Assembly: GCF_938023125.1 (NCBI RefSeq)
Contig: NZ_CALHDW010000012.1
Span: 33,512 to 97,511 of the forward strand
Source: an uncultured Porphyromonas sp.
Lineage (GTDB): Bacteria; Bacteroidota; Bacteroidia; Bacteroidales; Porphyromonadaceae
Reading direction: 5' to 3'
DNA: 64,000 bases
The position numbers and the translations under genes are program-made. The notes below the pieces were generated by a model, which was given only the letters and a program-made list of their open reading frames with translations, did no database searches and was not told the DNA's origin. Shown here piece after piece: positions 43,655 through 50,658 of this stretch; position 1 is the stretch's first letter, and every line of letters starts with the position of its first letter.

Positions 43655-44116
43655 TTAATGGCGATCATGGCGGAGTAGTCGCTCACGAGCGATGGCTTCA
43701 TATTGCGTCCCAGGGCGCCCATAGTTGCAGAAGGGCACAATACTAATGCCCCCACGAGGGCTAAAGTCTCCTGTTACCTCTATGTATTTAGGATTCATCA
43801 GCTTGATGAGATCATCCATGATGATATTGACACAATCTTCGTGAAAAGCACCATGCGAACGAAAACTGAAGAGGTAGAGTTTGAGACTTTTGCTCTCTAC
43901 CATGCATTCGTCTGGGATGTAATCGATGTAGATTGTGGCGAAGTCGGGTTGCCCCGTAATGGGGCAGAGAGCCGTAAACTCCGGGCAGACAAAGCGAACC
44001 CAGTAGTCACGTTGGGGATGCTTATTGCTGAATGCCTCTAGGACCTCTGGAGCATAATCTTCTTTATACTCCGTTTTCTTGCCAAGGAGCTCAAGCCCCT
44101 CTTCTGATCTATCCAT
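43655..44116 (-). CDS. queF: NADPH-dependent 7-cyano-7-deazaguanine reductase
   Basis: Reduces preQ0 to preQ1 in queuosine tRNA modification. The short type (153 aa) has catalytic Cys51 in [10 protein letters not shown] and Asp58, the E-S-K-S-L-K-L-Y substrate-binding motif, and [11 protein letters not shown]. It is first of the long minus-strand run reaching nadD; a promoter box lies about 30 nt upstream. Confidence 0.96.
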   Translation of the reverse strand: MDRSEEGLELLGKKTEYKEDYAPEVLEAFSNKHPQRDYWVRFVCPEFTALCPITGQPDFATIYIDYIPDECMVESKSLKLYLFSFRSHGAFHEDCVNIIMDDLIKLMNPKYIEVTGDFSPRGGISIVPFCNYGRPGTQYEAIARERLLRHDRH

Positions 44117-44146
44117 AGAACTTATAGTATATTCTGTTTGTCTCTA

Positions 44147-44154
44147 CAAAAGTA
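44147..44154 (-). promoter_or_regulatory. -7 box of the queF-nadD run
   Basis: TACTTTTG on the minus strand, 31 nt before queF. The rest of the 144-nt gap to the rsmF-like gene shows no other element. Confidence 0.55.
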
Positions 44155-44260
44155 GTCAAACATACGCTTATACCATTATTCTTAGTTGCTTTCTCCTTAG
44201 GGATTAAGCTAATAGGATGGATTTTCCCGCTAGGCAGAGTAAGAGTAGAACGGGGGAAAA

Positions 44261-45703
44261 CTACTGAGGTAGGTTCCTTAGACGATAAGGTTTGGGATAG
44301 AGATTGTTGTACCTTGACCCAATGTTTTTTACAAAACCAAGGGGAATCCCTTCGTAACAAACAAGGCAGAACCCCTTGGGAGTCGAAGGATGAGATGCAA
44401 GAGTTTCTCCAGCCAAATAGGCCAATGCTTGCTCCCTCTCAAGAGCTATGGTAGGGAAGGCTGAGATATTGCAAAGCTGGCTATAAGGGAGTAGAGGAGA
44501 GGGAATTATTTCCTTTCCCTTAGATTCTCCCACAGAAACCCCTGCAGATAGAATGCGGATGGCTTGTGAGGATGCCAATTCTTGGTATTTAGGGAGGAGC
44601 TGTGAGGGGATCCTCTGTATAACCTCAGGTGCAACGGGGGATGTAACGAACTTTCCCGCTTCCCTTTCGTTCCCCTCTTCGCAAAGAAACCAACGTCTAT
44701 CTATATTAGAAAATGAAATGCCGGATGTTTCTCTACGTCCTGCTTTTCTCTTTGCTGTTTTGGGGAGTGGAGTAGAAGAGGTGTTATTATCCCCCTCTTG
44801 AGGCTTGTAGAAAGCGGCGAAATAGAACCCTTCTCCCATTGTCATGCCAGGGAGGAAGTGCCATCCCACTCCTCCTTTCCCCTCAATCCAATGCCATTCT
44901 TCGGGAGGGGTAATCGCCGTGATGGGGCTGGCATTGTGTTCTCGCAAGAGATATTCCGCTTGCTCTTCGTCTTCGTATCTATTGAAGGTGCAAGTACAAT
45001 ATACGAGCATGCCACCAGGCCGTAACATAGTCCAAGCTGCATCAAGGATCTCTCTTTGGCGTAGGGCGCATTCGTTTACTGACTGCATCGACCACTCCAG
45101 ACGAGCTTCCGGTGTTTTACGGAAGAGCCCTTCGCCCGAGCAAGGAGCATCTACTACAATCATATCGAACTGTGCTCCTGTTGCTGCCAACTGATCCGGA
45201 TAATTATTGGTAACCATTGTATTGGGATAGCCCCATTTCATGAGGTTCTCTCGGAGGATCTGAGCACGTTTGGGAATTGGCTCGTTGGCTACGAGAGTAC
45301 TATGCTCGGGTAAAATATTGAGCAAAAGAGTTGACTTTCCCCCCGGAGCAGCACACAGGTCTAACACCTCTATGGGACGCTTAGGGATGAGAGGCGCAAG
45401 CTGGGCAAGAGCCATAGAGGCAGCTTCTTGTACATAGTACATGCCGGCGTGCCAGAGGGGATCGTGAGCGAAAAATGGGCGTCCCCCAAGTCTATATCCC
45501 TCTTGGCACCAAGGGATCGGCGTAGAAGGGTAAGCTAGTGAAGGAGACGCTTTGTAACGCACACATTTGCGGATATTGAGACGAAGACTTACAATAGGCT
45601 CGGTGTGATCTAATGCGGATAAAAGAGTCGCTGCCTCTTGTGGGAAGTCCTGCTCAATCTGATGAACAAAGTCGCAAGGCAAGGGGGGAATAAGATCGGC
45701 CAT
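44261..45703 (-). CDS. rRNA cytosine-C5 methyltransferase (RsmF/NOL1-NOP2-sun family)
   Basis: Methylates C5 of a cytosine in 16S rRNA. The methyltransferase core (about 90-310) has the SAM motif LDLCAAPGGKSTLL and VVDAPCSGEGLFRK with one catalytic Cys. The nucleophile is in YCTCTFN. The C-terminal third contains an RsmF-like domain ending L-G-F-V-K-N-I-G-S-R-Y-N-N-L-Y-P. At 480 aa it is full length for this subgroup. It is last of yitT-ppi-rsmI-rsmF, 12 nt after rsmI. Confidence 0.92.
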   Translation of the reverse strand: MADLIPPLPCDFVHQIEQDFPQEAATLLSALDHTEPIVSLRLNIRKCVRYKASPSLAYPSTPIPWCQEGYRLGGRPFFAHDPLWHAGMYYVQEAASMALAQLAPLIPKRPIEVLDLCAAPGGKSTLLLNILPEHSTLVANEPIPKRAQILRENLMKWGYPNTMVTNNYPDQLAATGAQFDMIVVDAPCSGEGLFRKTPEARLEWSMQSVNECALRQREILDAAWTMLRPGGMLVYCTCTFNRYEDEEQAEYLLREHNASPITAITPPEEWHWIEGKGGVGWHFLPGMTMGEGFYFAAFYKPQEGDNNTSSTPLPKTAKRKAGRRETSGISFSNIDRRWFLCEEGNEREAGKFVTSPVAPEVIQRIPSQLLPKYQELASSQAIRILSAGVSVGESKGKEIIPSPLLPYSQLCNISAFPTIALEREQALAYLAGETLASHPSTPKGFCLVCYEGIPLGFVKNIGSRYNNLYPKPYRLRNLPQ

Positions 45704-45715
45704 AGTGCTATTCCT

Positions 45716-46429
45716 CTACGCTCCTAGGATGAAAAGGGTCGGCACTTTGGCTAGTGAGAAGGGGATCTTTCGCCACTGAGCGATGGAGCGAGTCTCGATA
45801 TGCTCCTCTTGCCCCGTAATGTCTTGAGCAACGCAGAGGCGAGTAGTGGGCCGGCAGTGGGCAAGCAAACTCTCCATCATCTTTTCGTTGCGATAGGGAG
45901 TTTCGATGAATAGTTGAGATTGACCTTCTTCCGTAATGCGCCGCTCTAGCTTCGCAATGCTTTTCTTTAGCTCGGTTGGCTCTTTGGGGAGATAGCCTGA
46001 GAAGGCAAAGCATTGGCCATTAAGACCGGATGCCATCAAAGCTAGCAGGAGAGAAGAGGGGCCGATGAGCGGTACTACTCGTATCTTGTGCTCGTGAGCT
46101 AGACGAGCTACTCTAGCTCCGGGGTCTGCCACTCCGGGGCATCCGGCTTCGGAGAGAACTCCCGCAGACTCACCCTTCTCCATCATAAGAAAAGCCTCAC
46201 TAAGGGTCGCCTCATCGGCATGTTTCCCGATCTCTATAAAGGTGATAGGATCGATCGGTTTATGGGGACAAAAGAGCCTAATTGCTCTTCGTGCCGAGCG
46301 AATATTCTCAACAAAGAATAGATCTAGTTGCTCTATTATGGGAGCATTCGCTTGAGGAAAAAAGTCCGTTATACTACCTTCTGCAATGGGTACAGGCAGC
46401 ATATAGAGGATGCCGGAAGAGTTTGTCAT
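45716..46429 (-). CDS. RsmI-like tetrapyrrole-methylase-fold RNA methyltransferase
   Basis: A 237 aa SAM-dependent methyltransferase of the RsmI/YraL type, which 2'-O-methylates a 16S rRNA cytidine in E. coli. Features: L-Y-M-L-P-V-P-I near the start (in place of the usual V-A-T-P-I-G-N), the VLSEAGCPGVADPGA loop, and VVPLIGPSSLLLALMASGL. It is shorter at the C terminus than E. coli RsmI and has a modified N-terminal motif, so it may belong to a second Bacteroidetes subgroup with another target site. Confidence 0.8.
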   Translation of the reverse strand: MTNSSGILYMLPVPIAEGSITDFFPQANAPIIEQLDLFFVENIRSARRAIRLFCPHKPIDPITFIEIGKHADEATLSEAFLMMEKGESAGVLSEAGCPGVADPGARVARLAHEHKIRVVPLIGPSSLLLALMASGLNGQCFAFSGYLPKEPTELKKSIAKLERRITEEGQSQLFIETPYRNEKMMESLLAHCRPTTRLCVAQDITGQEEHIETRSIAQWRKIPFSLAKVPTLFILGA

Positions 46430-46446
46430 AAGAGGTTAGGATGCTC

Positions 46447-47142
46447 CTATTTCTTAGGTTTGGCAACGATGCTTACTTTCTTGATGATAACATCTTTACG
46501 AGGTCTGTTTTGGTCGTCGGTAGCTACACGTTGTATCTCCTCAACCACGTTCATACCACTTACCACTTCGCCAAAGACGGTGTAGCCATTGTCGAGGTGG
46601 GGTGTTCCTCCATAGAGCTTGTAAGCCTCTCGTTGCTCAGGTGTGTACTTGCGTCCGGTGCGAGCCTCCAGCTCATCAAGATCAAGATCGGTAAAGTAAT
46701 TCCCCGTTACAATGTAGAATTGTGTAGACGAAGAGGCTTTTTCCGGATTCACCTCATCTCCTTCGCGAGCCGCACACAACGCCCCATGCTTGTGAAAGAA
46801 TCGCGTAAGATCAATTTCGTGCGGAATGCGTGTGCTTATGGTATCTTGGCTCACATCTGTAGACGCAGTAGCCCCTCGGGTCATCAGATTGCCCCCTTGT
46901 ATCATAAAGCGGTCGATGACACGATGGAAGAGCGTACCCTCGTAACTATGAGCACGAACTAGCTGCAAGAAATTGTCTCGATGGCGTGGGGTGCCATCAT
47001 ACAGAGCAACCACAAAATTTCCCTTGCTGGTCTCTATCTTGACAAAGAAGGATGCTTCGTTGGTAAGAGGAGCCGTATATTGAGCTTTGAGCTGAGTAGT
47101 GAGGGCGATGAGACAGAGGAAAGAGAGTACAAGTCTTTTCAT
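46447..47142 (-). CDS. exported cyclophilin-type peptidyl-prolyl isomerase
   Basis: Accelerates proline isomerisation during protein folding outside the cytoplasm. A signal peptide (about 1-20, ending L-K-A-Q) precedes a single cyclophilin domain with LFHRVIDRFMIQGG, S-S-T-Q-F-Y-I-V-T-G and L-D-N-G-Y-T-V-F-G-E-V-V-S-G. No lipobox is seen. The length (231 aa) includes the usual Bacteroidetes insert near 140-170. It overlaps yitT by 4 nt. Confidence 0.92.
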   Translation of the reverse strand: MKRLVLSFLCLIALTTQLKAQYTAPLTNEASFFVKIETSKGNFVVALYDGTPRHRDNFLQLVRAHSYEGTLFHRVIDRFMIQGGNLMTRGATASTDVSQDTISTRIPHEIDLTRFFHKHGALCAAREGDEVNPEKASSSTQFYIVTGNYFTDLDLDELEARTGRKYTPEQREAYKLYGGTPHLDNGYTVFGEVVSGMNVVEEIQRVATDDQNRPRKDVIIKKVSIVAKPKK

Positions 47143-48050
47143 ATTAATGGGGGTAATGTATCGTTGGTTGCATTAGCAGTAGCGATGAAAGCCTTTGGAT
47201 CCTTCTCCAGCACATATTGTTTGAGCCTGGGCACATCTTTGCGCTCTGCAATCATAAAGATGATATCGCGCTCCACTCCTGCATACATGCCTCTACCGTG
47301 TAGATAGGTAGCACGGAGCTGTAGTTCGTCTATAATAAGAGCGCGTAGTTCTTGCGGATTTTCGCAGATGATAAAGATGGCTTTGTTGGGATTCTCGGGG
47401 TTCATCAGGTCTAGTACCTTACCATACACAAAGATGGTAACGAGGGAGTAGAGAGGCACTCTCAAATCGCGGAAGACGATAAGCCCGAATAGAACCACAA
47501 GAGAATCGATGAGAATAATGAGGTTGCTGGTTTTGATATTGCGCCCCTTGCCCAAAACCCGAGCAAGTACATCGGTACCGGCACTCGTGCTACCTGCTCT
47601 AAAGGTGAAGAATACGCCTAGTCCCAAAATCGCCCCTCCGTAAACAGCAGCAAGGAAGGGGTCGTCTTCTATGATGGGGAGTCCTTTGGTTATATGCGTC
47701 GTGATAAGGTCGGTCAGCAGGGCAATGAGTAGGAATGTAGCGATGGTTTTCCCTCCGGAATACATGCCGAGCTTACGAGCCGCCAACAGGAATAGAGGGA
47801 TATTGAAGCACAGGGAGACCTTACCAATGGGTAGCCCTTCGGGGAAAATCGACCAAAGCCCCTGTGTTAGGTGATTGATACCAATGCTGATACCATATAC
47901 ACCCCCAGGCACAATCCCTGCCGGTGCAATAAAGATGGAATAAGCTGCGGCTTGAAGGATAGCACCGATGAGCACCAAAAATAAATCGTTGGCAACTTGC
48001 TTCCCCGTGATTGTTGGATTGGAGCTGAATGGATTCCTTCTCGTTTTCAT
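47139..48050 (-). CDS. YitT-family membrane protein
   Basis: A 303 aa inner-membrane protein with five to six predicted helices in residues about 20-200 (F-I-A-P-A-G-I-V-P-G-G-V-Y-G-I and F-R-A-G-S-T-S-A-G-T-D are typical family segments). A soluble DUF2179-like domain with D-I-I-F-M-I-A-E-R-K-D lies at the C terminus. Molecular function is not established for the family. It is first of its operon, with a promoter box 47 nt upstream. Confidence 0.88.
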   Translation of the reverse strand: MKTRRNPFSSNPTITGKQVANDLFLVLIGAILQAAAYSIFIAPAGIVPGGVYGISIGINHLTQGLWSIFPEGLPIGKVSLCFNIPLFLLAARKLGMYSGGKTIATFLLIALLTDLITTHITKGLPIIEDDPFLAAVYGGAILGLGVFFTFRAGSTSAGTDVLARVLGKGRNIKTSNLIILIDSLVVLFGLIVFRDLRVPLYSLVTIFVYGKVLDLMNPENPNKAIFIICENPQELRALIIDELQLRATYLHGRGMYAGVERDIIFMIAERKDVPRLKQYVLEKDPKAFIATANATNDTLPPLI

Positions 48051-48096
48051 CCGGATAAATAGGGTTTCTCGTTTATATCACCTAATTGTTTGGATA

Positions 48097-48104
48097 CAAA
48101 GGTA
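48097..48104 (-). promoter_or_regulatory. -7 box of the yitT-ppi-rsmI-rsmF operon
   Basis: TACCTTTG on the minus strand, 47 nt before yitT. No clear -33 box. Confidence 0.65.
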
Positions 48105-48168
48105 GGGAAATTTGGACTAGTTACTCTGGTCTCTCAAGAGAGCTGAAGGGGGAGTTACAGCCAAAAGC

Positions 48169-49029
48169 CTAGATCTCAATCTGCGAAAAGCGAGAGGGGA
48201 GACGTACAACCCGAGGAGGGCAAGGCATTTTGGGTTTGTTTAGGGCGTATAGGGGGCGGTAGAGCGTTTGCCAACGCCGAGCACGGGAGAGTATTTTGTC
48301 TGCGGGAATTGCCTTGCGATGCGTAGTGTAGTAAATCGTTTTGGCTCTGCGCTTGAGGTGTGCTCCCCACGAGGCATCCGTCCGTTGCGAGTCTTGCGTA
48401 CGGAGTTGGAGACGTTTTAAGTCGCAGTATCCCGTGTGAACGAGGTACAAATCGGGCAGAATATGATAGTTATGCCCCTTAACTCGATGAAATCCCGACC
48501 CCCATTGCAAGGGACGAGACAAAATAACAGCCTTGGTATAGCGCGAACTCAATACAGCGTAGTGCCTTTGAGCGAGGATAGAACGAGTACCATCCAACGT
48601 CTCTTCTTCCCCGATGCACTGCCCCAAATCCAGTCCTAATGCACTAGAACACGAGGGCAAATTTTGCCGAGAAAGGTACTCTGCAAGTCCCATTTCTCTT
48701 TGGGGATCTACGATAAGAAACTCATCGGCGTCGCAGCCTATTACGAGATCGTATCCCTTGGCGAACAACTGCTGTGCAAGAGAGCTGAGCAAGCCGATAC
48801 GATATTTATCTCCTTGAGCTCGGGATAACGTACGATGCTCCCAACGTTTTACCTGTTCGGGGATAGCTCGTGAGGGAATTGCCTGCTCCAGTCCGTCTAG
48901 GTATATATATAGGTGTTCATAACCGAGTGCTTCTCCATAGTAGCGTACCCAGCGATTGAGAAAAAAGTCATCATTTCTAGCCATTGTAATGGCAGCAATG
49001 CGACGTGGAGTGTAGGCTGTCTTATCCAT
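48169..49029 (-). CDS. glycosyltransferase, GT2-like (Glyco_tranf_2_4 type)
   Basis: A 286 aa predicted glycosyltransferase. The start A-A-I-T-M-A-R-N-D-D-F-F-L-N-R-W-V is the acceptor-side motif of this family. CDADEF is the metal-binding D-x-D, followed by a C-terminal part with GSGFHRVKGH and V-H-T-G-Y-C-D. The frame is open to 49305, but a promoter box at 49046-49053 sits just before the ATG at 49029, so I use that start. Basic C terminus. Substrates unknown; it stands alone. Confidence 0.8.
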   Translation of the reverse strand: MDKTAYTPRRIAAITMARNDDFFLNRWVRYYGEALGYEHLYIYLDGLEQAIPSRAIPEQVKRWEHRTLSRAQGDKYRIGLLSSLAQQLFAKGYDLVIGCDADEFLIVDPQREMGLAEYLSRQNLPSCSSALGLDLGQCIGEEETLDGTRSILAQRHYAVLSSRYTKAVILSRPLQWGSGFHRVKGHNYHILPDLYLVHTGYCDLKRLQLRTQDSQRTDASWGAHLKRRAKTIYYTTHRKAIPADKILSRARRWQTLYRPLYALNKPKMPCPPRVVRLPSRFSQIEI

Positions 49030-49045
49030 AACGTTTAATCCTCGG

Positions 49046-49053
49046 CAAAGGTA
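49046..49053 (-). promoter_or_regulatory. -7 box of the 48,169 glycosyltransferase
   Basis: TACCTTTG on the minus strand, 17 nt before the chosen start. It implies a very short leader and rules against the longer reading frame. Confidence 0.6.
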
Positions 49054-49311
49054 GGAGATTCTCACCGAACCCCTTTCTCTTCCACTAACGACAATGGAGC
49101 GACAAAAATAGAGCTGCTGGCAGAGATGCGTACAGACCAACAAAATGACAGCCTCTCTGTCCTCGGCAGCAACAACTCTATTAATAGAGGCTGGATTATC
49201 GGAAAGTTCTTTCCGATGCGATGAGAGAAGCGCAAGAAAAGCGTAATTTGGAAGAGAGCAAGAAAGGGGGATAAAGATGTAATATTCTCTATTTCTAATG
49301 ACCATTCTGAC
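49054..49311. other. intergenic region, nothing recognised
   Basis: Between the glycosyltransferase promoter and the duplicated cassette. No ORF with coding character on either strand, no promoter pair and no clear repeat. A short GGAAAG/CTTTCC hairpin lies near 49200-49216. Confidence 0.4.
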
Positions 49312-49333
49312 GTTTCCTAATTAGCATTCTCAT

Positions 49334-49416
49334 AAAAGCTCATTAGCTTTCTTCCAAAAGCTCATGAGGAATCCGACAAAAGCTCATTAGGAATTTGATG
49401 AAAGCTCTAGAGCTTT
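49334..49416 (+). repeat. 22-nt phased short repeats
   Basis: AAAAGCTCATTAG at 49334, AAAAGCTCATGAG at 49356, AAAAGCTCATTAG at 49378, and a diverged AAAGCTCTAG at 49401: starts spaced 22, 22 and about 22 nt. The last merges into the 16-bp palindrome AAAGCTCTAGAGCTTT. Copy B retains only one unit. The spacing is two helical turns, as in protein-binding iterons. Confidence 0.75.
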
Positions 49417-49468
49417 GGGGAGCCTACCTCGAAGAGGGCGGAATAGAGGACGAATAAAGCAAATCGCC

Positions 49469-49476
49469 TAACTTTG
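49469..49476 (+). promoter_or_regulatory. promoter-like -7 box, cassette copy A
   Basis: TAACTTTG, about 68 nt before ORF A, identical in copy B (50037-50044). No TTG at 19-20 nt upstream in either copy. A TCTCCCCGATGGGAGA hairpin lies about 10 nt downstream in copy A and has lost one base in copy B. Confidence 0.5.
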
Positions 49477-49543
49477 TGGCAGGCTCTTCTCCCCGATGGG
49501 AGACCGTAGCTTTTCTGCAGTAAAACAATAAAGCAGTAAAAGT

Positions 49544-49777
49544 ATGAATGAAATGCAAATTGATGTCTTGAGAGAAACCATATCCGACTTAAAAGGGCTT
49601 ATACTTATCGAAGCTAACAAATCCAAAAACGAAGAACTTATGGATAGATTTCGTTTACTACAAAGCGAAGAAGAGGCGCTCAGTGATCCGAGAATTCCCG
49701 AGTCAATAAAACAATCCATATATGACAAGATAAAAAGACTGTACTGTAAAGAATTTAGGCAATGGATCGGCAAGTAG
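49544..49777 (+). CDS. small charged protein of unknown family, copy A
   Basis: 77 aa, predicted soluble and mainly helical, with heptad-like hydrophobic spacing (VLRETI, LKGLILI, RFRLLQ). No signal peptide or membrane segment. Rich in Lys and Glu. The C-terminal motif IKQSIYDKI-x-RLYC-x-E-x-RQWI is shared with the paralogue at 50113. That two paralogues keep one frame with many silent changes and a codon-sized (9-nt) indel supports real coding. I recognise no family; a regulator or toxin/antitoxin-like role is possible but unsupported. Confidence 0.65.
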   Translation: MNEMQIDVLRETISDLKGLILIEANKSKNEELMDRFRLLQSEEEALSDPRIPESIKQSIYDKIKRLYCKEFRQWIGK

Positions 49778-49788
49778 AGGCTGTTTTT

Positions 49789-49945
49789 TGTACAAAAGGA
49801 GGATCTCCTTCTTAATTCTCAAGATTCCGTACAATCTCCAATAGCCTATATTCTAGGAGGTTCTACTGCGTCTGGAAGGTCCATCCTAGAAGAACCTTTC
49901 GGTATAAAATCTTACAATCTTCTACATGTCAATGGAGGTCGTTTT
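49789..49945 (+). other. conserved 3' element of cassette copy A
   Basis: About 155 nt after ORF A, non-coding. It begins with a hairpin AAGGAG-GAT-CTCCTT. It then has two crossing inverted repeats: TCTAGGA 49852-49858 with TCCTAGA 49884-49890, and AGGTTCT 49858-49864 with AGAACCT 49891-49897. The order permits an H-type pseudoknot or two alternative stems. Confidence 0.5.
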
Positions 49946-50036
49946 GTTTCCTAATTAGCATTCTCCCAAAAACTCTAGAGCTTTGGGGAGCCTACCTCGA
50001 AGAGGGCGAGATGGTGGACGAGTAAAGCAAATCGCC

Positions 50037-50044
50037 TAACTTTG
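50037..50044 (+). promoter_or_regulatory. promoter-like -7 box, cassette copy B
   Basis: TAACTTTG in the same relative place as in copy A, 69 nt before ORF B. Confidence 0.5.
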
Positions 50045-50112
50045 TAGCAAGCTCTTCCCCCGATGGGAGACCGTAGCTTTTCTGCAGTAAAACAATAAAG
50101 CAGTAAAATCGC

Positions 50113-50394
50113 ATGGACGAAATGCTCAAAGATGTACTAAGGGAAACGATCGCCAAATTAAAAGGGATCATGTTAATCAAAATGGAAAAGGCAACTCCAT
50201 CGGAGAAAGAAGTCCTCCTGGAACGATTCCATTTGTTACAAAAAGAGGAGAACGCTCTCCGTGATCCTTCTACACCTCAGATTATAAAACAATCTATATA
50301 TGATAAGATAGATCGATTATATTGCCACGAATACAGGCAATGGATCGAAAGCAATAGAACGCATCTTTATGAAAAAGGAGGATCTCCTTCTTAA
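50113..50394 (+). CDS. small charged protein of unknown family, copy B
   Basis: 93 aa paralogue of the 49544 protein: about 48 of 77 positions identical by hand, plus a three-residue insertion near residue 29. It shares DVLRETI near the start and the IKQSIYDKI-x-RLYC-x-E-x-RQWI end. The frame runs about 14 residues further because the stop seen in copy A is absent. It therefore reads through the AAGGAGGATCTCCTT hairpin, ending G-G-S-P-S. Soluble, helical, highly charged. Function unknown. Confidence 0.65.
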   Translation: MDEMLKDVLRETIAKLKGIMLIKMEKATPSEKEVLLERFHLLQKEENALRDPSTPQIIKQSIYDKIDRLYCHEYRQWIESNRTHLYEKGGSPS

Positions 50395-50525
50395 TTCTCA
50401 AGATTCCGTACAATCTCCAATAGTCTATATTCTAGGAGGTTCTCCTGCGTCTGGGAGGTCCATCCTAGAAGAACCTTTCGGTGTAAAATCTTGCAATCTT
50501 CTACATGTCAATGGAGGTCGTTTTT
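50368..50525 (+). other. conserved 3' element of cassette copy B
   Basis: Nearly identical to the copy A element. The crossing repeats are TCTAGGA 50431-50437 with TCCTAGA 50463-50469, and AGGTTCT 50437-50443 with AGAACCT 50470-50476. None of the base differences between the copies falls in a pairing arm. Confidence 0.5.
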
Positions 50526-50658
50526 TCACCCAAACTACTCGTCTATAGTATTCCAAGCAAATTGATTTCCTTCCGAAACACAGGTTTTTTCAAATGTGTT
50601 TACCGGTCCTTTGCAAACAAGTATATAGCACACTCAGAGCAACGACAATTGATATAGT

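Larger units (their letters stand above)
49312..49945 (+). repeat. tandem duplicated cassette, copy A
   Basis: The first of two direct units, about 634 nt, beginning at GTTTCCTAATTAGC and ending at GGAGGTCGTTTT. Order: short 22-nt repeats, a near-palindrome, promoter-like box TAACTTTG (49469-49476), a leader with the GCAGTAAAA repeat, ORF A, and a conserved 3' element. Hand alignment with copy B gives about 94% identity over the 140 nt before the ORF and about 97% over the 155 nt after it. The encoded proteins are only about 62% identical. Confidence 0.85.
49946..50525 (+). repeat. tandem duplicated cassette, copy B
   Basis: Second unit, about 580 nt, head-to-tail with copy A and the same order of parts. 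It lacks the extra 22-nt repeats; instead CTCCCAAAAACTCT and AGAGCTTTGGGGAG form a 28-bp near-palindrome (two mismatched pairs) at 49965-49992. Ends at the same GGAGGTCGTTTT junction. Confidence 0.85.

Noticed and set aside
44109..44360. 83-codon minus-strand frame between queF and the rsmF-like gene
   Set aside because: It overlaps the rsmF-like C terminus, which is well conserved, and covers the queF promoter.
48169..49305. Longer form of the glycosyltransferase
   Set aside because: The promoter box at 49046-49053 lies inside the extension, and the extra residues look non-coding.
49334..49416. CRISPR array
   Set aside because: The repeats are short, with spacers of about 9 nt that are partly repeated themselves, and no cas genes are present.
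49468..49773. Antisense frame of 101 codons opposite cassette ORF A
   Set aside because: Mirror of a Lys/Glu-rich gene; the Ser/Leu-rich product is the expected shadow. The equivalent frame in copy B is not preserved at the same length.
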